Assembly (NCBI GenBank): GCA_946531435.1
Contig: CAMNAO010000002.1
Span: forward strand, 62,001 to 126,000
Length of the DNA: 64,000 nucleotides
Direction: 5' to 3'
Origin: an uncultured Clostridia bacterium
GTDB taxonomy: Bacteria; Bacillota; Clostridia; Oscillospirales; Oscillospiraceae
This document shows, one piece after another, positions 16,524 through 25,780 of this stretch. Made by a program: the position numbers and the translations under genes. Each line of letters opens with the position of its first letter. Within the stretch, counting starts at the first letter, position 1. The notes under the pieces are model-generated. The model did not search any database. It was not told the origin of the DNA and was given only the letters and a program-made list of their open reading frames with translations.

Positions 16524-18008
16524 TTACCTGTGGAAAAGGGCATTGGTCTCGTAGACCGGCTCGCAGGTGAGATTCATTCCCAGCCGCTTCAAGGTCAGCT
16601 CGTCCACGGGGGACAGGATCACGGTGGAGTGGATCTCACAGCCCTTCAGATTTTCCAGCTGCTGCATGGCAAGCTCCGCGTAGGGATCCGTGACGGCGCA
16701 GATGCTGAGGGCAATGAGCAGCTCATCGGTGTGCATGCGGGGGTTCTTGTTCCCCAAATGCTGGACCTTCAGATCCTGCACGGGCTCAATGACCTGGCGG
16801 CTGATGAGCTCGATCCCGTCGTCGATCCCGGCCAGCGCTTTCAGGGCGTTGAGGATGGCTGCGGAGGCGGAGCCAAGAAGATCGGAGGTGCGCCCGGTAA
16901 CGATGCGGCCGTCCCCCAGCTGAATGGCCACGGCGGGCTCGTGGGTGGCGTTGGCCTTCTGCAGGGCGGGCAGGGTCACGGGCCGGATGGCGGTGGTGAT
17001 GCCGGCGTTGTTCATGATGAGCATGATCTTGTCTGCCTCGGCCCCGTCGGAGAGCCCTTTGCGCTGATTGCAGGCCGCCGTGTACCAGCGGCGCACGATC
17101 TCCTGCATGGAGGCGTTCTTCACCGCCTCCTCGTCAAAGATGCAGAAGCCCGCCATATTGACGCCCATATCGGTGGGGGAGCGGTAGGCGCCGCCTGCAC
17201 CGATGAGCTCCAGCATCCGGGACAGAACGGGGAAGACCTCGATATCCCGGTTGTAGTTGACCGCCGTCTCCCCGTAGGCCTCCAGATGGAAGTTGTCGAT
17301 CATATTCACGTCCTTGAGGTCGGCGGTGGCCGCCTCATAGGCCAGGTTCACGGGGTGCTTTAAGGGCAGGTTCCAGATGGGGAAGGTTTCAAACTTGGCG
17401 TAGCCGGACTGAATGCCCCGCTTGTGGTCGTGGTAAAGCTGGCTGAGGCAGGTGGCCATTTTGCCGCTGCCGGGGCCGGGAGCGGTGACCACAATGAGGG
17501 AACGGGTGGTCTCAATATACTCGTTGCGGCCATAACCCTGTTCGCTGACGATGGCCTCCACATTGGAGGGGTAGCCGGGGATGAAGTAGTGCTTATAGAC
17601 CTTGAGACCCAAAGCCTCCAGATAGCTGCGGAAGACGGAGACGGCGGGGGTGTCGTCATAGCAGGTGATGACCACACCGCTGACATAGAGCCCCTCGCCC
17701 CGGAAGGCGTCGATGAGGCGCAGCGTTTCCTGCCCGTAGGTGATGCCGAGATCGCCGCGAACCTTGTTCTGCTCAATGGCGTCTGCATTGATGACAAGAA
17801 TGATCTCCGCGTCGTCCTTGAGCTCAGAAAGCATCCGGATCTTGCTGTCCGGCTGAAAGCCGGGAAGCACCCGGGATGCGTGATTATCGTCAAAGAGCTT
17901 GCCGCCGAACTCCAAATACAGTTTGCCGCCAAAGGTGTTGATCCTTTTGCGGATGTGCTCTGACTGAAGCTTCAGATATTTCTCGTTATCAAATCCGATC
18001 TTAGCCAT
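16524..18008 (-). CDS. DUF1846 family protein
   Basis: 494-residue cytosolic protein of the DUF1846 family, widespread in Firmicutes and structurally characterised but without a settled function. Recognised from the N-terminal MAKIGFDNEKYLKLQSEHI and internal VVTAPGPGSGKMATCLSQLY, a P-loop-like turn near residue 178. The start is the ATG at 18008 behind gtggaggaagat; a further upstream ATG in frame lacks a ribosome site. It is first in the operon with holB and yaaT. Confidence 0.88.
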   Translation of the reverse strand: MAKIGFDNEKYLKLQSEHIRKRINTFGGKLYLEFGGKLFDDNHASRVLPGFQPDSKIRMLSELKDDAEIILVINADAIEQNKVRGDLGITYGQETLRLIDAFRGEGLYVSGVVITCYDDTPAVSVFRSYLEALGLKVYKHYFIPGYPSNVEAIVSEQGYGRNEYIETTRSLIVVTAPGPGSGKMATCLSQLYHDHKRGIQSGYAKFETFPIWNLPLKHPVNLAYEAATADLKDVNMIDNFHLEAYGETAVNYNRDIEVFPVLSRMLELIGAGGAYRSPTDMGVNMAGFCIFDEEAVKNASMQEIVRRWYTAACNQRKGLSDGAEADKIMLIMNNAGITTAIRPVTLPALQKANATHEPAVAIQLGDGRIVTGRTSDLLGSASAAILNALKALAGIDDGIELISRQVIEPVQDLKVQHLGNKNPRMHTDELLIALSICAVTDPYAELAMQQLENLKGCEIHSTVILSPVDELTLKRLGMNLTCEPVYETNALFHR

Positions 18009-18129
18009 ATCTTCCTCCACAAGCTTTGGCTTGATGATTGGCATCAAGCAAGAACCACAATCACTGAATATTTTACCGCTTGACCCGGATCAAAGTCAAT
18101 ATGCAATGCGTAAAAAATGGCCTGCCAAA

Positions 18130-18161
18130 AGCCGGGGCCCCAACGGATCGGGGCCCCGGCT
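18130..18161 (-). terminator. Terminator after AGE epimerase gene
   Basis: GCCGGGGCCCC pairs with GGGGCCCCGGC around an 8-nt loop. On the minus strand it is followed by ttttgg and, a little further, tttttta. Confidence 0.82.
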
Positions 18162-18175
18162 GCAGGTTATTTGGC

Positions 18176-19336
18176 TCAAAGCGCCGCAATGGTGCGGATG
18201 CAGGTTCGGATGTTGTGATAGGGGCAGACCACGCCGGGGCGTACCGCGCCGGAATCGTAGGGACTGCCGTCCTCCCGCAGGCGGGCGTACCACCAGCCCT
18301 CCCGGGAGATCTGTTTTTCCTCCAGGAAGCGCCAGAAGCTCTCAGCCTCCCGGAGATAGCGCTCCTCCCCGGTGAGTTTCCAGGCGTTGAGACAGCCGTT
18401 GACCGCCTCGCACTGGTTCCACCAGAGCTTGTCGGTGAGCTTCTCCCCGTCAATGATGCGATCCCAGAGGCCGCCGTTTTGGGGATCCTTCCCCAGGCGT
18501 AAGCTGCGGTCGGTGAGGGCGACGGCGGCATTGTTGGCCTTTTCCGTCAGGGCCTCGTCCCCGGTGAGCAGGGCGGCCTCCGTCAGGAACCAGGAGACCT
18601 CCACATTGTCGCCGTAGGATTCCGCGCTGCCGAAAAGGCTCCAATCGTATCGGAAGGTCTGGCCCATATAGCCCTCGGGCTGGTAGATTTTTTCCAGCAT
18701 CAGGGCGGTGATCGCATGGATCCTGCTTCTCAGCCCCTCATCGGGCCAGGCCCGGAAAAGGTTGGAATAGGCCTCCAGCACATGGCTCTGGCTGTCAAGA
18801 CTATGCTCTGTGGGCGCAAGCTTCCCGGGGCGCAGGGTGCCCAGGGTGGGGGCGCTCCAATCCGGAAGATAGTAGTCGGCGTAGCCGGGGTCCGTCCCCC
18901 TTGCCGCCTCCAGAAGGCGGAAGAGCTCTTTTGACAGCTCCAGAGCTTCCCGGTTTTCGCTTGCCGGCAGGTATTCCGAAAGCCCATAGAGGACAAAGGC
19001 CTGCTCATAGGTCCGCTTCTCTCTGGCGGGGACGGAGCCGTCGGGCTCCACCAGCTGCCAGATGCCGCCGTTTTCGGGATCCCACATCTTGCTTCTGATA
19101 AAGGAGAATGCGTCATCCGACGCCCGGAGGCAGCGATCGTCGCCCGTAGCCCGATAGGCGGCGGAGAGCGCGTAGAGGACCCGGCCCATACTGGTGGCAC
19201 CCTTGGCGGCGCCCTTTGTGATGCGGCCGAAGCCGTCAACGGAGGAGAAGCCCTTATCGGGCCCCTCATCCATATTTCTCCAGAAGGAAGCCAGCCGATC
19301 CAGCTCCTTTTGGGCAGCGGCTTTCATCTTATTCAT
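18176..19336 (-). CDS. AGE family epimerase/isomerase
   Basis: 386-residue (alpha/alpha)6-barrel protein of the N-acylglucosamine 2-epimerase / cellobiose 2-epimerase superfamily. Repeated helical Trp/Gly motifs are visible (DPENGGIWQLVEPDG, DPQNGGLWDRIIDGEK), as are candidate catalytic histidines in PTEHSLDSQSHVLEAY and CPYHNIRTCIRT. The exact sugar substrate cannot be assigned. The ATG overlaps the end of the PAP2 gene by 8 bp, so the two are co-transcribed, possibly without a functional link. Confidence 0.8.
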   Translation of the reverse strand: MNKMKAAAQKELDRLASFWRNMDEGPDKGFSSVDGFGRITKGAAKGATSMGRVLYALSAAYRATGDDRCLRASDDAFSFIRSKMWDPENGGIWQLVEPDGSVPAREKRTYEQAFVLYGLSEYLPASENREALELSKELFRLLEAARGTDPGYADYYLPDWSAPTLGTLRPGKLAPTEHSLDSQSHVLEAYSNLFRAWPDEGLRSRIHAITALMLEKIYQPEGYMGQTFRYDWSLFGSAESYGDNVEVSWFLTEAALLTGDEALTEKANNAAVALTDRSLRLGKDPQNGGLWDRIIDGEKLTDKLWWNQCEAVNGCLNAWKLTGEERYLREAESFWRFLEEKQISREGWWYARLREDGSPYDSGAVRPGVVCPYHNIRTCIRTIAAL

Positions 19337-19883
19337 GGTTCCAGCGCTTTTCCAGGGGTAAAACCTTGTGCCTGACCCATACCACCAGCGCGGCGCCCAG
19401 GGTGCCGATGAGAGCGCCGGCCAGAATATCGGTGATGAAATGAACGCCCAGGTAGGGGCGGCTCAGGGCGATGAGGGCGGCCAGAATGAAAATCCAGCCG
19501 GCCTTTTTCCCCAGATCCCGTGTCATCGCCGTGGCACAGGCGAAGGAGGTGACAGAGTGGCCGGAGGGGAAGGAGGTGCCGCTGGGGTGCTTGATGAGGC
19601 TTTCAAAGCCTTCGATGGCCACCCAGGGCCGGGGACGGAGAACAAGGGGCTTGAACACAAAATCATTCAGCACAAAGGTGACTGCCAGGGCGAGTATCAT
19701 ATCGATGCCCGCCACCCGGGTCCTCTTGAAGAGAAGCAGTAAGATAGCGATGGCGATCCAAACGGCGCCCATCTCATCCAGATTGGTGATAAAGGTTACA
19801 AGGGGTGTCAGCTTGTCGATGACAATGTGTTCGCGGATGAAGACGAGCGCCGCCTCATCCCAAGCCTGAATTGCCTGGAGCAT
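19329..19883 (-). CDS. Phosphatase PAP2 family protein
   Basis: 184-residue integral membrane phosphatase with all three PAP2 motifs: KPLVLRPRPW (motif 1), PSGTSFPSGHS (motif 2) and SRPYLGVHFITD (motif 3). Likely substrates are lipid pyrophosphates or phosphatidate; undecaprenyl pyrophosphate recycling is possible. The start is the ATG at 19883 after cggaggattccttt. First gene of a two-gene minus-strand operon. Confidence 0.9.
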   Translation of the reverse strand: MLQAIQAWDEAALVFIREHIVIDKLTPLVTFITNLDEMGAVWIAIAILLLLFKRTRVAGIDMILALAVTFVLNDFVFKPLVLRPRPWVAIEGFESLIKHPSGTSFPSGHSVTSFACATAMTRDLGKKAGWIFILAALIALSRPYLGVHFITDILAGALIGTLGAALVVWVRHKVLPLEKRWNHE

Positions 19884-20050
19884 AAAGGAATCCTCCGTAT
19901 TCTCATTGTGTTTTAGAAGGTATAAAAACGGATCGGGCAATGGCACCATTGTCCGTGAATAATATAGCATTTCAGCCTGAGATTGGCAAGTTTTTTTCCA
20001 TTTCGGCGGGGAAAACTGAAACTGTCATCGGAAAGCAGGGAGGAGAAAAC

Positions 20051-20224
20051 ATGAAAGCAATGTCATTTGTCAAAGGCATGGGGCTGGGCGTGGCCCTGGG
20101 AACCGCCCTGGGGATCGCAGCCGCGGCGCCCGTGAAAAAACGGGGCAGCCGCACCATGGCAGGCCAGGTCATGCGGGACCTGGGCAGTAAAATGGAGGAC
20201 GCGGCGGACAGCATGAAGTTGTAA
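20051..20224 (+). CDS. Small hypothetical protein, one hydrophobic segment
   Basis: 57 residues starting at ATG 20051 after aggagaaaac. The glycine/alanine-rich segment GLGVALGTALGIAAAAPVKK (about residues 10-29) could be a membrane helix, followed by a basic then amphipathic tail. The layout recalls YtxH-like small proteins, but the match is too weak to name. A single gene with its own terminator. Confidence 0.65.
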   Translation: MKAMSFVKGMGLGVALGTALGIAAAAPVKKRGSRTMAGQVMRDLGSKMEDAADSMKL

Positions 20225-20236
20225 GCGAAGCCTCCT

Positions 20237-20271
20237 GCGGGACGGAGCCGATGGGCTCTGTCCCGCTTTTT
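20237..20271 (+). terminator. Terminator after small hypothetical gene
   Basis: GCGGGACGGAGCC-gatg-GGCTCTGTCCCGC followed by ttttt. Confidence 0.88.
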
Positions 20272-20341
20272 CCTGTCTGGATGCCTTGCCCTGTGGGGGC
20301 GGCTGTGCTATACTGTTTCTATCGAAAAAGCGAGGGAAACC

Positions 20342-21553
20342 ATGTTGAAAAAAGTCCTTCCGGGCCTCGGTACGGCCCTCCTTCTTTTTGCGCTTTTCTT
20401 CTCCGTCGGTCTTCACGGAGCGGCCGGTGCCGTCTATGAGCCCGAGACGGAGATCACAGAGGCGTGCCTCATCACCGATGACGACAACAGCACCTTCGGA
20501 AAGCTCCTGGATCACGACTACTCCACCATGCTCCGGTATAGCCGGGGCGCCTCCATCACGGTAAAAAGCCCGGAGGAGATCCGGGGCCTTTACCTCATCT
20601 GGAACCGTCCGCCCGGCGCCTGGACCCTGGAGACGGCGGGGGAGACGCGCACTTACGGGGCGGAGGGCTTCCTCCATGAATTTATTCCCCTGGAGGGGAT
20701 CCGATCCCTGACCATTACCCTGCCTGCGGAGGGGGCTCAGCTCTGCGACCTCTGCGTTTTCGGAGAGGGGGACCTGCCGGACTGGGTCCAGATCTGGGAG
20801 CCGCCCCTTGAGAAGGCGGATATGCTGGTGGTCTCCACCCATTCCGATGATGAACTCATCTTCTTTGGCGGCCTGCTGCCCACCTATGCGGGGGAGCGGG
20901 GATATCGGGTCCAGGTGGCCTATCTTAACAGCCACTGGAAGGAGGCGGTGCGCCCCCACGAGCTTTTGAACGGGCTCTGGACCGTGGGTGTGACGAACTA
21001 CCCCGCCATCAGCGATATGGACGACTGGAACGCCTACGCCGGTCACTATTCCATCGGCCGATATGAGGAATTTGAAGTCATGCTGCTGCGCCGATTCCGG
21101 CCGGAGGTGGTCGTGACCCAGGATCTGAAGGGAGAATACGGCCACCCCAGCCATATCATGACTGCCACCGCCATGCTGACGGCGGCGGAGAAGGCAGCGG
21201 ACCCGGAGGCCTATCCGGAGACCGCGGCCCAATACGGCACCTGGCAGGTGAAGAAGCATTATATCCACATGTATGCCGAGGGTCAGCTCACCATGGATTG
21301 GCATATTCCTCTGCGTGCCTTCGACGGATTGGATGCCCTGGAGGTGGATACGCTGGGATACGGCTGCCACTACTCCCAGCACCACCTGGTTTTCAATATC
21401 CATGAGGAGGGCAGCGGGGATTGCCGTCTCTTCGGCCTCTATTCCAGTCTGGTGGGGGAGGATACGGAGGCGGATTTCATGTGCAATACCGGGATTTCTC
21501 CCCAGAGAGGGACGGAGGCGGATCTTGCCGCCATTGCGGGAGAGGAGCAGTAA
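20342..21553 (+). CDS. Secreted PIG-L family deacetylase
   Basis: Predicted exported or membrane-anchored GlcNAc-type deacetylase, 403 residues. A signal peptide spans about residues 1-29 (LLLFALFFSVGLHGAAGA). A beta-rich N-terminal domain (30-155) precedes the PIG-L domain, whose zinc and base motif is STHSDDE, the AHPDDE position, near residue 164; GHPSH further on supplies another zinc ligand. Substrate unknown; cell-wall or glycolipid sugars are plausible. The next gene follows by 1 bp. Confidence 0.85.
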   Translation: MLKKVLPGLGTALLLFALFFSVGLHGAAGAVYEPETEITEACLITDDDNSTFGKLLDHDYSTMLRYSRGASITVKSPEEIRGLYLIWNRPPGAWTLETAGETRTYGAEGFLHEFIPLEGIRSLTITLPAEGAQLCDLCVFGEGDLPDWVQIWEPPLEKADMLVVSTHSDDELIFFGGLLPTYAGERGYRVQVAYLNSHWKEAVRPHELLNGLWTVGVTNYPAISDMDDWNAYAGHYSIGRYEEFEVMLLRRFRPEVVVTQDLKGEYGHPSHIMTATAMLTAAEKAADPEAYPETAAQYGTWQVKKHYIHMYAEGQLTMDWHIPLRAFDGLDALEVDTLGYGCHYSQHHLVFNIHEEGSGDCRLFGLYSSLVGEDTEADFMCNTGISPQRGTEADLAAIAGEEQ

Positions 21554-21554
21554 C

Positions 21555-21725
21555 GTGGAATTTCAATGCGACGAGTGCTGGTACAACTGCTATGACGAGG
21601 AGGAAGAGGTCTACTACTGCGAGAAGGACGTGGATGAGGACGAATACGCCCGGGTGATGACGGGCCGCCGGCGCTGCCCCTATTTCATCAAGGCGGATGA
21701 CTACTTCATCTCCCGCCACCAGTAG
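21555..21725 (+). CDS. DUF6472-like small Cys-rich acidic protein
   Basis: 56 residues starting at a GTG one base after the PIG-L stop, using the agaggag site within that gene. Pattern CDECWYNCYDEEEE ... YYCEKDVDEDE ... CPYFI with four or more cysteines resembles the DUF6472 family, short acidic putative metal-binding proteins seen in Oscillospiraceae. Function unknown. Its coupling to the deacetylase is probably only operon membership. Confidence 0.72.
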   Translation: MEFQCDECWYNCYDEEEEVYYCEKDVDEDEYARVMTGRRRCPYFIKADDYFISRHQ

Positions 21726-21801
21726 ATTGCCGTCAAATCGTACAATCAGTCATGGAAAAACTTTGGCGGAGTTACCCATAGTTTTCCTCATAAGAATGCG
21801 C

Positions 21802-21902
21802 TATACTGTCATCGCTGTGTAGCTGAAGAAAAAGCGTAAGTCCAAGTCATGAAGACCGGGCTTGCGCTTTTTTTGTGTCCGGTTACACGGCTATTTTTAT
21901 AA
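21802..21902 (+). promoter_or_regulatory. Attenuator-like leader of the MATE gene
   Basis: After a TATACT -10 box (21802-21807) lies a 15-bp stem-loop (21829-21843 with 21858-21872, AAAAAGCGTAAGTCC against GGGCTTGCGCTTTTT) ending in a T-run, i.e. an intrinsic terminator before the transporter. A 17-codon open frame (ATG 21849, taa 21900-21902; MKTGLALFLCPVTRLFL) begins in its loop and runs through its 3' arm. The geometry resembles drug-inducible attenuators, though this leader has no strong ribosome site. Confidence 0.5.
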
Positions 21903-21919
21903 TATCGAGTGAGAAAACA

Positions 21920-23335
21920 ATGGAAAAGAACATGGATTCCTATATGCTGACCGAGAAGCCGGGGAGGCTGATGCTCCGCTACTCGGTGCCCTGCATCATC
22001 TCCCTTCTGGTGGCGGCCCTCTACAACATTGTGGACCAGATCTTCATTGCCAATGCCAGCGATCTGGGTTCCTACGGCAACGCGGCCAATACGGTAGTGT
22101 TCCCCCTGACGGTGGTGGCTCTGGCCATTGCGGTGATGATCGGCGACGGCTGCTGCGCCTTTGTCAGCCTGAGCCTTGGCATGGGGAAAAAGGGCGACGC
22201 CGCCAAGAGCGTGGGGAACGCGGTGGTGCTCTCCCTGGTCTCCGGCCTTGTGCTGATGGCCCTGTATTTTCTCTTTATGGAAAAGCTGCTGACCCTTTTC
22301 GGCGGCCGGGTGAATGAGGAAACCTTCCGCCGGGGGAAGGAGTACTTCATCTATATCAACCTGGGCATTCCATTCTATATGTTCGGTCAGGCCATGAACC
22401 CGGTGATCCGTTCCGACGGCAATCCCCGCTTTGCCATGGTCTCCACCCTGGCCGGCGCCGCGGCCAACATCGTGCTGGACCCCGTGATGATCTATGGGCT
22501 TCACTGGGGCATGATGGGCGCGGCTGTGGCCACCGTCATCGGGCAGATTCTGACGGCGGCGCTGGCGGTCTGGTACCTCTGCCACATGAAATCCGTGAAG
22601 GTCGGGAAGGAGAACTTCCGTCTTGATGGGAAGATCATGGCTCGCTTTCTGCCCCTGGGCCTTTGCAGCTTCTTCTCTCAGATCTCCCTGGTGGCTGCCA
22701 TGGCCGCCGTCAACAACATGATCCGCAAATACGGCGCACTGGACCCCATTTTCGGCCAGGAACTCTACGCTCAAATCCCCATGGCGGTCATCGGCATTGT
22801 GATGAAGTTCTTCCAGATCGTCATCTCCATTGTGGTGGGCATGTCCGCGGGCTGCATCCCCGTGGTGGGCTTCAATATGGGTGCCGGCCGCAAGGACCGG
22901 GCCAGGGAGCTTTTTACCCGGCTGCTGCTCTCTGAGGCCGCGGTGGGTGCGGCGGCCCTTTTGATCGTGGAGCTTCTCCCGAAAGAGCTCATCGGCATCT
23001 TCGGCGCCGGGAACGAGAGCGTCTACTATACGGAATTCGCCGTGCGCTCCTTCCGGATCTATCTCTGCATGTTGATCCCCGCCTGCGTGAACAAGGCTTC
23101 CTTCATCTATCTCCAGGCTCTGGGCAAGGCCTGGACCTCCACCGCCCTCTCCATGATTCGTGAGGTGGCCTTCGGCGTGGGCTTTGCCCTGCTGCTGCCC
23201 CTCTTCTTCGGGCTGGATGGCGTGCTGTACTCCATGCCCGTCAGCGATATTCTGACTTTCGTCATCACCCTTATCGTCATTGCCATGACCTATCGGGAGC
23301 TCAGCGACTCCGATCCGAAGACAAAGACCGCCTGA
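21920..23335 (+). CDS. MATE family efflux transporter
   Basis: 471-residue, 12-helix antiporter of the multidrug and toxin extrusion family, exporting drugs or metabolites with Na+ or H+. Recognised from EKPGRLMLRYSVPCIISLLVAALYN at the start, the DQIFIANAS region, and the repeat in the second half (GCIPVVGFNMGAGRKDRARE). The start ATG 21920 is used because the frame further upstream runs through the leader hairpin; its ribosome site (gtgagaaaaca) is weak. Expression is probably gated by the upstream attenuator. Confidence 0.9.
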   Translation: MEKNMDSYMLTEKPGRLMLRYSVPCIISLLVAALYNIVDQIFIANASDLGSYGNAANTVVFPLTVVALAIAVMIGDGCCAFVSLSLGMGKKGDAAKSVGNAVVLSLVSGLVLMALYFLFMEKLLTLFGGRVNEETFRRGKEYFIYINLGIPFYMFGQAMNPVIRSDGNPRFAMVSTLAGAAANIVLDPVMIYGLHWGMMGAAVATVIGQILTAALAVWYLCHMKSVKVGKENFRLDGKIMARFLPLGLCSFFSQISLVAAMAAVNNMIRKYGALDPIFGQELYAQIPMAVIGIVMKFFQIVISIVVGMSAGCIPVVGFNMGAGRKDRARELFTRLLLSEAAVGAAALLIVELLPKELIGIFGAGNESVYYTEFAVRSFRIYLCMLIPACVNKASFIYLQALGKAWTSTALSMIREVAFGVGFALLLPLFFGLDGVLYSMPVSDILTFVITLIVIAMTYRELSDSDPKTKTA

Positions 23336-23357
23336 AAGCGGTAATCATGAGAAAAGC

Positions 23358-23391
23358 ATGGACCCGGCTGCGAATCAGCAGCCGGGTCCAT
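23358..23391. terminator. Terminator between convergent MATE and methyltransferase genes
   Basis: ATGGACCCGGCTGC-gaatca-GCAGCCGGGTCCAT, 14-bp perfect stem followed by gtttaca. Confidence 0.8.
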
Positions 23392-23406
23392 GTTTACATA
23401 ACGTAT

Positions 23407-24210
23407 TTATTCCTTCCGATAAGCCGCGAGACGGATCGCAAGGCGGACCTCCAGTGAATCCAGGGCCAGGAGCTTTGCCCGGTCCCGCTGGGAGGTCTTC
23501 ATTTGATAGGGGGTCATCTGAAACAGCGCCCGGATATCCTCTCCGGGTGTGACGGTCATGACCTGAGTCACATCCTCTGTTTCCACAAGCCGGAACCCCT
23601 CCAGTTCCATCCTGGGGGCGGGATTGCGGTAGGGGTGCTCATAGATGGCTGCCTTCAGATCCCAGAGGTGGTCCTCCAGAGGCAGGGCCCGCAGCAGGAT
23701 GCCGCCGGGGGCCAGCACCCGGGCATACTCCCCCAACTCCGGCGGGGAAAAGATGTTCAGAAGGCCCTTCAGGGCCCCGTCCGGAACAGGAAGACGGGCG
23801 GCGGAGGCCACGGCCAGCTCCCGATAGACTTTGCGGCGGGCGGCGGCCTTCACCGCCTCCCGGGAAATATCCACCCCGTAGAGCCTCTCGCCGCCCAAAA
23901 GCGGGGAGAGGAAAGCGGCGTACCAGCCCTCACCGCAGCCCGCGTCCAGCACCGGACCGGAGGGGCAAAGGGGGAGAAGCAATTCTCCGATTCCCTCCCG
24001 TACCCGGTTGTAATAGCCCCGCTCCAGAAAGGCGGTGCGGGAGCGGATCATTTCCGCGCTGTCCCCGTGGAGCGCAGCGCTGCCGGAGAGCAAAAGGTTG
24101 ACATAACCTTGCCTTGCCCGGTCGAAGCGATGCCCTTTTCCGCAGAGGCAGCCCGTATCCTCCCACCGGAGGGCCCCGCTGCAGACGGGGCAGCGAAACA
24201 GGCTCTCCAT
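23407..24210 (-). CDS. RlmA-like 23S rRNA (guanine) methyltransferase
   Basis: 267-residue SAM-dependent methylase resembling RlmA(I/II), which methylates guanine 745 or 748 in 23S rRNA; the II type contributes to tylosin resistance. An N-terminal zinc knuckle CPVCSGALRWEDTGCLCGKGH (split over residues 8-27) precedes the SAM site VLDAGCGEGWYA (about 90) and NIFSPPE. The start ATG overlaps the greA stop by 1 bp. Which guanine is modified cannot be told. Confidence 0.85.
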   Translation of the reverse strand: MESLFRCPVCSGALRWEDTGCLCGKGHRFDRARQGYVNLLLSGSAALHGDSAEMIRSRTAFLERGYYNRVREGIGELLLPLCPSGPVLDAGCGEGWYAAFLSPLLGGERLYGVDISREAVKAAARRKVYRELAVASAARLPVPDGALKGLLNIFSPPELGEYARVLAPGGILLRALPLEDHLWDLKAAIYEHPYRNPAPRMELEGFRLVETEDVTQVMTVTPGEDIRALFQMTPYQMKTSQRDRAKLLALDSLEVRLAIRLAAYRKE

Positions 24211-24713
24211 CAGTAGCTGCTGATGGAGAGGCTCTCGTCGTCGGTCCCTTTTTCAATGGAGCGGATGACCACGGCGTAGCTGTAGCTCTCGCTGACCTGG
24301 ACCGTCACCCGGTCGCCCACCTGATGGCCGAGGACCGCCTTCCCCAGGGGGGATTCCTTGCTGATAAGGCCCTCCAGCGGGTTCTGACGCAGGGTGGTGA
24401 CGAAGCGGATCTCCTGCTCCTCGTCCTCGTCCTCCATAAAAAGGACCACCCGGTCAAAAAGACCGACCACATCCTCACCGGACTCCGCGGAGATCACCCT
24501 GGCGGAGGCGATCATGTTCTGGAGATAGCGAATGCGGCTATTGTTCTTCCCCTGCTCCTGCTTGGCGGACTTATATTCGAAATTCTCGCTGAGGTCCCCG
24601 AAGGAGCGGGCCCGCTTGACCTCCTCCATGATTTTGGGCATCAGAACATTCTGGCGGTAGTCCAGTTCCTCCTTCATTTTCTGAATGTCCACTTTGGTCA
24701 GTTCATCGTGCAT
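24210..24713 (-). CDS. greA: Transcription elongation factor GreA/GreB family
   Basis: 167-residue factor that rescues backtracked RNA polymerase by stimulating transcript cleavage. The N-terminal coiled coil (about residues 5-75) has the acidic tip in GDLSENFEYKSAKQ, whose conserved Asp and Glu coordinate the catalytic metal. The C-terminal FKBP-like domain contains SPLGKAVLGHQVGDRV. ATG follows ggagatttcc. It lies between a radical SAM gene and rlmA in one minus-strand run. Confidence 0.92.
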   Translation of the reverse strand: MHDELTKVDIQKMKEELDYRQNVLMPKIMEEVKRARSFGDLSENFEYKSAKQEQGKNNSRIRYLQNMIASARVISAESGEDVVGLFDRVVLFMEDEDEEQEIRFVTTLRQNPLEGLISKESPLGKAVLGHQVGDRVTVQVSESYSYAVVIRSIEKGTDDESLSISSY

Positions 24714-24724
24714 GGAAATCTCCT

Positions 24725-25639
24725 TTAATAGTTAACATAATGTTCTCCCTGCCGCACCCCGTCTCTTCGGAAGGCGGCGGAGATCGCGTTTAATACCTGT
24801 TTTTTATTGGCGCTCCATTGGGGTGCAATGAGGTCCCGCTTGGCGCCGTCGCCGGTGAGGCGGTGGACCACCATATCCGGCCGCAGCAGCCGTACCGCGT
24901 CCTCCAGAAGGGAAATGTATTCCTCCTCCGTCAGCGTGCGGAAGGCCCCTGCCTCGAAATCCGCGGCCATGGCGGTGCCCCGCAGGACGTGCAGAAGCTG
25001 CAGCTTGATCCCCCAGACCCCGGAGTGGGCCACATAGGAGACGGTGTCCAGCATGTCCTGCCGACTCTCCCCGGGAAGGCCCAGGATCACGTGGGTCACG
25101 GTATCGATCCCCGCCTCCCGCAGTTTTGCCACCGCCTCGTCGTAGACCGGGAGGGCATAGCCCCGGTGGAAGGCTTTTGCGGTCCTCTCGTGAATGGTCT
25201 GAAGGCCCAGCTCCACCCAAAGGGGCTTTTTCGCCTTTAGCTCCCCCAGAAGCTCCATGACCTCCGGCCCCAGGCAGTCCGGCCTCGTGGCGATGGCAAT
25301 GCCGCAGAGATCCTCCCGCTCCGCCACAGGCTCATAGATGGCACGAAGGCGCCGGATGGGGCCATAGGTGTTGGTAAAGCTCTGAAAATAGGCAATGTAA
25401 CCCGCGTCCCCGGCTTTGGCGGCAACCCGTGCCTTGGCGCGCTCAAGCTGCTCTTCCGGGCTGGATCCGGGCCCTTCGGCGAAATCGCCGCCGCCCTTCT
25501 CCCCGCAGAAGGTGCAGCCGCCCACGCCCAGGGTACCGTCCCGGTTGGGACAGGTCATCCCCGCGTCCAGGGCCAGCTTATAGACCTTTTTGCCGAAGCG
25601 CTGCTTCAGGGCTTCATTCAGACTGTGATAGCTTTCCAA
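24725..25639 (-). CDS. TIGR01212/YhcC-type radical SAM protein
   Basis: 304-residue radical SAM enzyme of the YhcC family, function unsettled. The cluster motif differs from plain CxxxCxxC in spacing, as this family does: CPNRDGTLGVGGCTFC supplies the three cysteines near residues 30-45. The start is TTG at 25639 (TTG GAA AGC), since aaggaggg is placed 7 bases before it and no ATG is available. First gene of the run with greA and rlmA. Confidence 0.85.
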   Translation of the reverse strand: MESYHSLNEALKQRFGKKVYKLALDAGMTCPNRDGTLGVGGCTFCGEKGGGDFAEGPGSSPEEQLERAKARVAAKAGDAGYIAYFQSFTNTYGPIRRLRAIYEPVAEREDLCGIAIATRPDCLGPEVMELLGELKAKKPLWVELGLQTIHERTAKAFHRGYALPVYDEAVAKLREAGIDTVTHVILGLPGESRQDMLDTVSYVAHSGVWGIKLQLLHVLRGTAMAADFEAGAFRTLTEEEYISLLEDAVRLLRPDMVVHRLTGDGAKRDLIAPQWSANKKQVLNAISAAFRRDGVRQGEHYVNY

Positions 25640-25780
25640 GTTCAGCCCTCCTTACCCTGGTGCGCAACGTCGCGCAGTGGGTATTATACACGATTTTTCC
25701 CATTCCAACAAGGCTCTGGATTGATGAAAGGGTTCTCTTTGTGATATACTATCAGGAAAGATACGCTTTAGGAGAACGAT

